A DNA stretch of 58,706 nt, from assembly GCF_020144665.1 (NCBI RefSeq), contig NZ_JAAHBQ010000044.1, positions 1 to 58,706 of the forward strand, in the 5' to 3' direction. A program made the translations under genes and the position numbers. Each line of letters opens with the position of its first letter. The stretch's first letter is position 1. The notes under the pieces were generated by a model. That model saw only the letters and a program-made list of their open reading frames with translations. It was not told the DNA's origin and did no database searches. Shown here piece after piece: positions 54,198-58,706 of this stretch. The stretch is from Oscillatoria salina IIICB1. GTDB lineage: Bacteria > Cyanobacteriota > Cyanobacteriia > Cyanobacteriales > SIO1D9.

Positions 54198-55034
54198 ATG
54201 AATACTCTCGAAAATTTTTACTTGAATGATGGCATTTATTTCCTCGAAAAACAGCAAGATACTGCTGGTAAAATTGGTAAGGAAAAGTGGGATGAAATTG
54301 CTTCAGGATGGGTAAAAACAGGTTACGGCGCTCAACAACCAGGAGGGATTTGGGTAGAGTTTCCCATCGGGCGACACTTTGATACTATTCTTGATATTGG
54401 TTGCGGCTATGGAAGACACGCAATTTATCTTGCTCAAACCAAAGAAATGACCTGTAATAACTATTATGGGATTGATATTTCGGAGAATATGTTACGGCGT
54501 TTGTTGCATTGCAAAGAAGAATTAAATTTCTTTCCCGATGCGAAAATGAATATCATTTGTATGCCTTGTCGCGAACTTCCTTTAGCTGATAATTCAGTAG
54601 ATTTTGTCATGTCTAGTAGCGTGTTTATGCACTTATCAGCAGCCGATGTCAAAACTATTATGTCGGAAATTTACCGAGTTATTAAGCCAGGAGGTATTTT
54701 TATATTTAATGATTCTTTTCATAACAAAAAATCTCCCACTCATGTCTTAGATAATCTGGTTAAAAGCCTTCCTTTGTTAAAAGAAAAAACTCGTAAAAGT
54801 AATCAGTATTCCTACCAAGAAATAGACAAATTAATCAAGAATTCTGAGTTGCCGAATAAGTGTGGAAGTTACACAATTGTTCCCAATCATTACGAAGCCG
54901 TACCAGGTAAACTACACAAATATATTCCTTTGGGCAAAAAAATTGACCATGCGTTAATTAAATCAGCTTCACCTCAATTGACGAAAGATGTATTGGCGGC
55001 TAGTTATACGGTTTACAGTGATAATTTTAAGTAG
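54198..55034 (+). CDS. Class I SAM-dependent methyltransferase
   Basis: This 278-residue enzyme has motif I ILDIGCGYGRHAIYLA, an acidic ribose-holding residue in YGIDISENML, and motif IV-like SVDFVMSSSVFMHLS. AGGAGA sits 7 bp before the ATG. An N-terminal extension of about 55 residues precedes the Rossmann core, and a C-terminal helical extension follows. The substrate is not identifiable; the family contains small-molecule and lipid methylases. It stands alone between repeat-rich gaps, which suggests it is mobile in the accessory genome. Confidence 0.85.
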   Translation: MNTLENFYLNDGIYFLEKQQDTAGKIGKEKWDEIASGWVKTGYGAQQPGGIWVEFPIGRHFDTILDIGCGYGRHAIYLAQTKEMTCNNYYGIDISENMLRRLLHCKEELNFFPDAKMNIICMPCRELPLADNSVDFVMSSSVFMHLSAADVKTIMSEIYRVIKPGGIFIFNDSFHNKKSPTHVLDNLVKSLPLLKEKTRKSNQYSYQEIDKLIKNSELPNKCGSYTIVPNHYEAVPGKLHKYIPLGKKIDHALIKSASPQLTKDVLAASYTVYSDNFK

Positions 55035-55182
55035 GATTTGGTAACTAATTTGCAGTAATTATTCACTCAAGCTTCATTTTAGGGTTGTCTTGAAAGTAAG
55101 TTGCGATCGCGCTAATTTCAATTGATTTTAGTTAGGAGTAAAAAAAAGGCGATCGCCAAATATTTTTTCTCTTCTTAAGCTA

Positions 55183-55650
55183 TCAAATACTATCTTTTCC
55201 TGGTAAAAAATTAGCATCAAAAACTTGCATTAATGTGTAAGGAGATACTTCGGGAAATGTTTCTTTTGGTAGTTCAGTTTCCGCCGTAGCTTGAGCAATT
55301 GCATCAGCATAACATTGAGAAAATACTGTTTCCAAATAAGCCTTTAGTGAAGGAGAATCTTGCAAAGATTCGCGAATGCGTCGCCGATGTTCGACAATAC
55401 TACCTTTCCAGCTACTACTTCTTAATTCTGGCTGATATTGCCACTTCAGGAAATGAGTTAAAACCACAATTAAGTTACTTTTTAAACTCCGGCGTTCTCT
55501 CTTTCCCATGTCTTCAATTTCATCGATTAAATTGTCCCAATCGATAGCTGAATAATCTTGATTGCGTAATTTTTCGAGAGTGGTTTCAATCCATTTTAGA
55601 TAATCTATTTCGTAAAGTTGTCGTAGTTGAGTTTCTAGTTTTTTAGTCAT
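55183..55650 (-). CDS. DUF29 family protein
   Basis: This 155-residue helical protein matches DUF29, which is abundant and multi-copy in cyanobacteria: YEIDYLKWIETTLEKLRNQ, then DWDNLIDEIEDMGKRERRSL. Function is unknown; many copies lie next to other lineage-specific families such as Uma2, as here. It follows the Uma2 gene on the same strand with a 29-bp gap. Confidence 0.9.
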   Translation of the reverse strand: MTKKLETQLRQLYEIDYLKWIETTLEKLRNQDYSAIDWDNLIDEIEDMGKRERRSLKSNLIVVLTHFLKWQYQPELRSSSWKGSIVEHRRRIRESLQDSPSLKAYLETVFSQCYADAIAQATAETELPKETFPEVSPYTLMQVFDANFLPGKDSI

Positions 55651-55679
55651 CTTGGGACTTGTAATATTGCCAATTTAAT

Positions 55680-56243
55680 TTATAATTTTAGCCAGCCAAA
55701 TAGCTGTCCTAATGTTAACTGAAAGTTAGTAACAAAATCTGGAATAGGTAAATCGTCTGATTCAGCTTCAAAAATTTCCGGTTGGTTTCCGGGAGGGTAT
55801 ACTAAGAGCGATCGCGTTTCTGGATCGATCAGCCAACCTAAGTGACTACCGTGGCTCAAACAGTGTAAAATCTTCCCAGTAACTTTTGTTTGGCTTCGAT
55901 CTGGAGATAAAATTTCAATAACCCAATCGGGTGCAAACTGAAAAACATTCGCTACATAGCCATTTTCGTCTTTAGGAATTCGATCCCATCTAAACACGCT
56001 AACATCGGGGACGATCGAATATCCAGCGAAAGTACAAGTTAATTCAGGAAAAGCTAAGGCAATTCTAGAATTTTCGGCTACCTTATTAATAGTAGTTACT
56101 AATTGACTTCGTAACATACTATGTTTTCCTTGCGGCATTGGTTTCTGGATAATTTTACCATTGATGTATTCGCTAGCGGGCTTAGTTTCCGGTAATTTGA
56201 GAAACTCCGCTAAAGTTAGGGTTTTTGAGGGAGATGTAACCAT
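55680..56243 (-). CDS. Uma2 family (DUF820) putative endonuclease
   Basis: This 187-residue intact Uma2 protein has the PD-(D/E)xK-like core: YINGKIIQKP, VPDVSVFRWD, DWVIEILSPDRSQTKVTGKI. The family is expanded in cyanobacteria; nuclease activity is inferred from the fold. This copy is complete, in contrast to the frameshifted copy at 12955-13466. It is upstream of the DUF29 gene. Confidence 0.9.
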   Translation of the reverse strand: MVTSPSKTLTLAEFLKLPETKPASEYINGKIIQKPMPQGKHSMLRSQLVTTINKVAENSRIALAFPELTCTFAGYSIVPDVSVFRWDRIPKDENGYVANVFQFAPDWVIEILSPDRSQTKVTGKILHCLSHGSHLGWLIDPETRSLLVYPPGNQPEIFEAESDDLPIPDFVTNFQLTLGQLFGWLKL

Positions 56244-56420
56244 CGGTAAGAGACTCCAACTTACTCATAACTATATATTAATTGGTCGAAATTAAACTGA
56301 TCCTAAGTTGCACTTAAATATAGTAGGGGTATAGAGACTAAAATATTTAATTCAATGAAATATCTAGATACAACTTCTTTTTCATTTAAGGTTACTTTAT
56401 CCTGATTCATTTAAGGTTAC

Positions 56421-56447
56421 GTCATCCTGAGCGAAGCGAAGGATGAC
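56421..56447. repeat. REP-like palindrome GTCATCCT...AGGATGAC
   Basis: GTCATCCT (56421-56428) is complementary to AGGATGAC (56440-56447), with loop GAGCGAAGCGA, then ATTTTT. A preceding direct repeat (CATTTAAGGTTAC, twice) extends the unit. A dispersed element of this form occurs in many bacterial genomes. Confidence 0.7.
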
Positions 56448-56534
56448 ATTTTTGCACATTACCGTCTTCTAATACCGTTTTCATAAATAAATGCTACATA
56501 TACAAGCGAATAAATCTAGCTTTTGCATAGAGAA

Positions 56535-56578
56535 AACTAGCCCGCGCGGATTTCTTAACGAGTTAATCCGCACAGGCT
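56535..56578 (-). terminator. Probable terminator of pgk
   Basis: AGCCCGCGCGGATT (56539-56552) pairs, with two mismatches, to AATCCGCACAGGCT (56565-56578); on the minus strand TTTT follows. It lies 45 bp past the pgk stop. Confidence 0.75.
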
Positions 56579-56622
56579 GATGTATCCCCTAAAATTATTT
56601 TTCAAGGGCGAAATAAGGTAAT

Positions 56623-57828
56623 TTAAGCTTCATCCAAAGCAACAATTCCGGGTAATTCCTTCCCTTCAAGTAACTCTAAGGAAGCACCACCACCAGTAGA
56701 AATGTGACTCATTTGTTCTGCGACACCAACTTTTTCCACCGCAGCCACAGAATCACCACCACCGATAATTGTAGTTGCACCTTTTTTGGTAAGATCGGCA
56801 AGAGTGCGCGCGATCGCTTCAGTCCCCACAGCAAATTTATCGAACTCGAATACCCCCATCGGACCATTCCAAATTACTGTCTTACAATCAGACAAAGCAT
56901 CGCTAAAAGTCTTCACTGAGTCGGGACCAATATCTAAACCCATCCAACCATCAGGAATATTTTCCGCACTCACAGTTTGCGAGTCAGCATCCGGTTTAAA
57001 ATCGTTAGCGACTACCACATCTGTAGGAAGCAACAACTCGACACCTTTTTCCTTTGCTTTTGCTTCCAAAGTCTTCGCCAAATCTAGCTTATCTTCTTCC
57101 ACCAACGACTTACCGACACTCAAACCACGAGCTTTATAAAAAGTAAAAATCATTCCACCGCCGATCAAAAGTTTGTCACATTTATCCAACAAAGTTTCGA
57201 TCACGCCAATTTTACTAGAAACTTTAGAACCGCCGATAATTGCTGCTAAAGGACGCTGAGGTTCTTCAATCGCACCTTTGAGATACTCAAGTTCCTTCTC
57301 AATTAAATATCCTCCCACAGACGGGCTAAGATATTTAGTAACTCCTTCGGTAGAAGCATGAGCGCGGTGAGCAGTACCGAAAGCATCATTAACGTAAACA
57401 TCAGCATTAGCTGCTAACTGTTTAGCGAATTCGGGGTCGTTTTTCTCCTCTTCCGCGTGGAAACGAAGATTTTCCAACAAAGCTACCTGACCATTTTCTA
57501 GTGCCGTAATTTGACGCGCAACTGAGTCTCCCACGCAGTCATCGCACATAGTTACTTCTTGTCCTAGTAACTCCGAAAGCCGCTTGGCGACAGGAGTTAA
57601 GCGAAGATTTTCTTTAACCTGTCCCTTGGGACGACCCATGTGGCTGCACAAAATTACCTTAGCACCTTTCTTAATTAAATCTTGAATAGTTGGCAGTGCT
57701 GCCCGAATCCGGGTATCGTCAGTAATAGTGCCATTATCATCCAACGGTACGTTAAAATCGGCTCGTACTAAAACTCGCTTTCCGGCTAAATCAGCTTCAG
57801 ATAAATTTGCTACAGTTTTTTTGGACAC
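56623..57828 (-). CDS. pgk: Phosphoglycerate kinase
   Basis: This 401-residue enzyme interconverts 3-phosphoglycerate and 1,3-bisphosphoglycerate using ATP in glycolysis and the Calvin cycle. [20 protein letters not shown] at the N-terminus and the substrate-site HMGRPKG are clear, as are the hinge and the nucleotide loop [15 protein letters not shown] and [13 protein letters not shown]. The start is a GTG at 57828 preceded by AGAGG. The length matches the bacterial family exactly. A terminator-like hairpin follows the stop. Confidence 0.97.
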   Translation of the reverse strand: MSKKTVANLSEADLAGKRVLVRADFNVPLDDNGTITDDTRIRAALPTIQDLIKKGAKVILCSHMGRPKGQVKENLRLTPVAKRLSELLGQEVTMCDDCVGDSVARQITALENGQVALLENLRFHAEEEKNDPEFAKQLAANADVYVNDAFGTAHRAHASTEGVTKYLSPSVGGYLIEKELEYLKGAIEEPQRPLAAIIGGSKVSSKIGVIETLLDKCDKLLIGGGMIFTFYKARGLSVGKSLVEEDKLDLAKTLEAKAKEKGVELLLPTDVVVANDFKPDADSQTVSAENIPDGWMGLDIGPDSVKTFSDALSDCKTVIWNGPMGVFEFDKFAVGTEAIARTLADLTKKGATTIIGGGDSVAAVEKVGVAEQMSHISTGGGASLELLEGKELPGIVALDEA

Positions 57829-57961
57829 AGTGATTACCTCTGATTGCTTTTATTTCTAATCAACTTTCAGTTGCGAGCGATTAGGCAAAGCCTAGCGCTG
57901 CTAGCAGCGATCGCTCTCTTGCCGATTGTACCGGAGTGAGTGTACCAGCAGGTGTGTAAGT

Positions 57962-58375
57962 ATGTTTAAAACTGTTCTTTTTCCCATTGACCAAAGCCGA
58001 GAAGCCCGCGAAGCGGTAGAAGTTGTTATCGATATCGTGCAAAAATACGATAGTCGTTTAATCTTGTTATCGGTAGTCGAAAAACCTCCCGGAGAGGAAG
58101 AGTCTCAGCCGTCTGGGGCGATGAGTTCTGTCAATGCAGTAGCAGAATTGCTCAAAAATGCTCAACAATTGTTTTCCAGCAAAGGTATTGAAGCGGAAAT
58201 CATCGAACGCGAGGGTATGCCTGCTTTTATGATTTGCGATGTGGCTGACGAAATTGATGCCGGTTTAATCATTATGGGCTGTCGCGGTATGGGCTTGAGT
58301 GAAGAAGGTGCGGCGGAAAGTGTTACTAACCGCGTGATTAACCTTTCTCCTTGTCCGGTTTTGATTGTTCCTTAG
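57962..58375 (+). CDS. Universal stress protein (UspA family)
   Basis: This 137-residue protein has [18 protein letters not shown] at the start and IIMGCRGMG plus a Gly/Ser-containing turn before [17 protein letters not shown], which form the ATP-binding variant of the family. ATG 57962 is chosen; the upstream in-frame residues to 57926 are not typical. It is cytosolic and usually dimeric. Divergent from pgk by 133 bp, and followed by tandem repeats. Confidence 0.92.
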   Translation: MFKTVLFPIDQSREAREAVEVVIDIVQKYDSRLILLSVVEKPPGEEESQPSGAMSSVNAVAELLKNAQQLFSSKGIEAEIIEREGMPAFMICDVADEIDAGLIIMGCRGMGLSEEGAAESVTNRVINLSPCPVLIVP

Positions 58376-58378
58376 TGT

Positions 58379-58489
58379 GGGACTGGGAAACTGGGGACTG
58401 GGAAACTGGGGACTGGGGACTGGGGACTGGGAAACTGGGGACTGGGGACTGGGGACTGGGGACTGGGGACTGGGGACTGGGGACTGGGA
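58379..58489. repeat. Tandem heptamer repeat (GGGGACT)
   Basis: About a dozen copies of GGGGACT, interrupted by GGGAAACT variants, directly after the Usp stop. This is a short tandemly repeated repetitive sequence of the kind known from cyanobacteria. Polymerase slippage should make it length-variable. Confidence 0.9.
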
Positions 58490-58519
58490 TAACGAAGAGT
58501 TAAAGTATAAATTAATCAC

Positions 58520-58650
58520 TGTTTATTGGTAACTGTTCGCGGATAACTCAACCCAATCCTTAATTACCAATCCCCAATTCCCAATCACCAATCCCTAATT
58601 TCCAGTGAACAGTGACCAATGAGCATTTACCAGTTTACCCTTGAATTCCC
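58520..58650. repeat. Cluster of ACCAATCCCC/CAGTGAACAGT short repeats
   Basis: Several imperfect AATCCCCAATTCCCAATCACC-type units and AACAGTGACC units related to those at 53829-54013. No coding content. Confidence 0.65.
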
Positions 58651-58682
58651 ATTCTAATTTCACCTTCTTTATCGAAAATCTT

Positions 58683-58706
58683 GGGTTTCAAGCCCCGTCC
58701 TTTAGC
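58683..58706 (+). mobile_element. Left end of a further IS200/IS605-type element (truncated by window)
   Basis: GGGTTTCAAGCCCCGTCCTT is identical to the left end of element A at 38148-38167. The rest lies outside the window. Confidence 0.6.

Noticed and set aside
1..58706. tRNA, rRNA, tmRNA or origin of replication
   Set aside because: No cloverleaf with TTCRA arm, no rRNA stretch and no DnaA-box cluster was found by eye.

Overview
The window is chromosomal DNA of a cyanobacterium. The evidence is the very frequent HIP1 octamer GCGATCGC, the plastid-shared genes ycf35 and ycf46, a PcxA/CemA proton-extrusion protein, CbiT and CobU of the cobalamin pathway, a PEP-CTERM protein, several families common in cyanobacteria (Uma2, DUF29, DUF4126, DUF2157) and short tandem heptamer repeats. 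No rRNA or tRNA gene was found. The genus cannot be fixed from the sequence; the many sensor kinases and surface-polysaccharide genes suit a larger-genome, possibly filamentous, species.

Layout. 1-15.2 kb is mostly housekeeping: RHH protein-ycf46-ycf35, a lipoprotein, Nudix-RidA, gpsA, an MFS sugar transporter, malQ, a pseudouridine synthase overlapping a RodZ-like protein, a DUF2993 protein, cdsA, cbiT, a frameshifted Uma2 gene and an Orn/Lys/Arg-type decarboxylase. 15.18-19.01 kb is a CRISPR array of 53 apparently identical 37-bp repeats, with a recognisable leader and promoter on its right side, so it is read leftward. It ends only 10 nt before the decarboxylase start codon, and no cas gene lies in the window. 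19.2-28.9 kb holds a Gly/Cys-rich small protein, ychF, small membrane proteins, a secreted HAF-repeat PEP-CTERM protein, a DUF2157/GDYXXLXY pair and a two-gene peptidoglycan hydrolase operon (carboxypeptidase-like, then amidase plus glucosaminidase-like).

29.1-45.1 kb is a two-component and cyclic-di-GMP signalling cluster: an OmpR-type regulator carrying HPt, two more receivers and a degenerate GGDEF domain; an EAL phosphodiesterase fused to a histidine-less DHp domain; a hybrid REC/GAF/PAS kinase; a receiver that lost its phospho-aspartate; a normal single-domain receiver; and a seven-PAS kinase. Three of these genes share an identical 17-bp upstream box (TTCACAAGTTTTTCACA) placed like an OmpR/PhoB-class activator site. 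The cluster is interrupted at 38.1-40.9 kb by a tyrosine recombinase gene lying between two ~390-bp TnpB-less IS200/IS605-type elements whose 3' ends look like TnpB guide (omega/re) RNAs. Partial relatives of these elements lie at both window edges.

45.3-58.7 kb contains cobU, a surface-polysaccharide group (conserved protein, two GT2 glycosyltransferases, WcaF-like acetyltransferase), pcxA, an SF1-helicase-like ATPase, a methyltransferase, DUF29 and Uma2 genes, pgk and a universal stress protein, with intergenic spaces rich in short cyanobacterial repeats.
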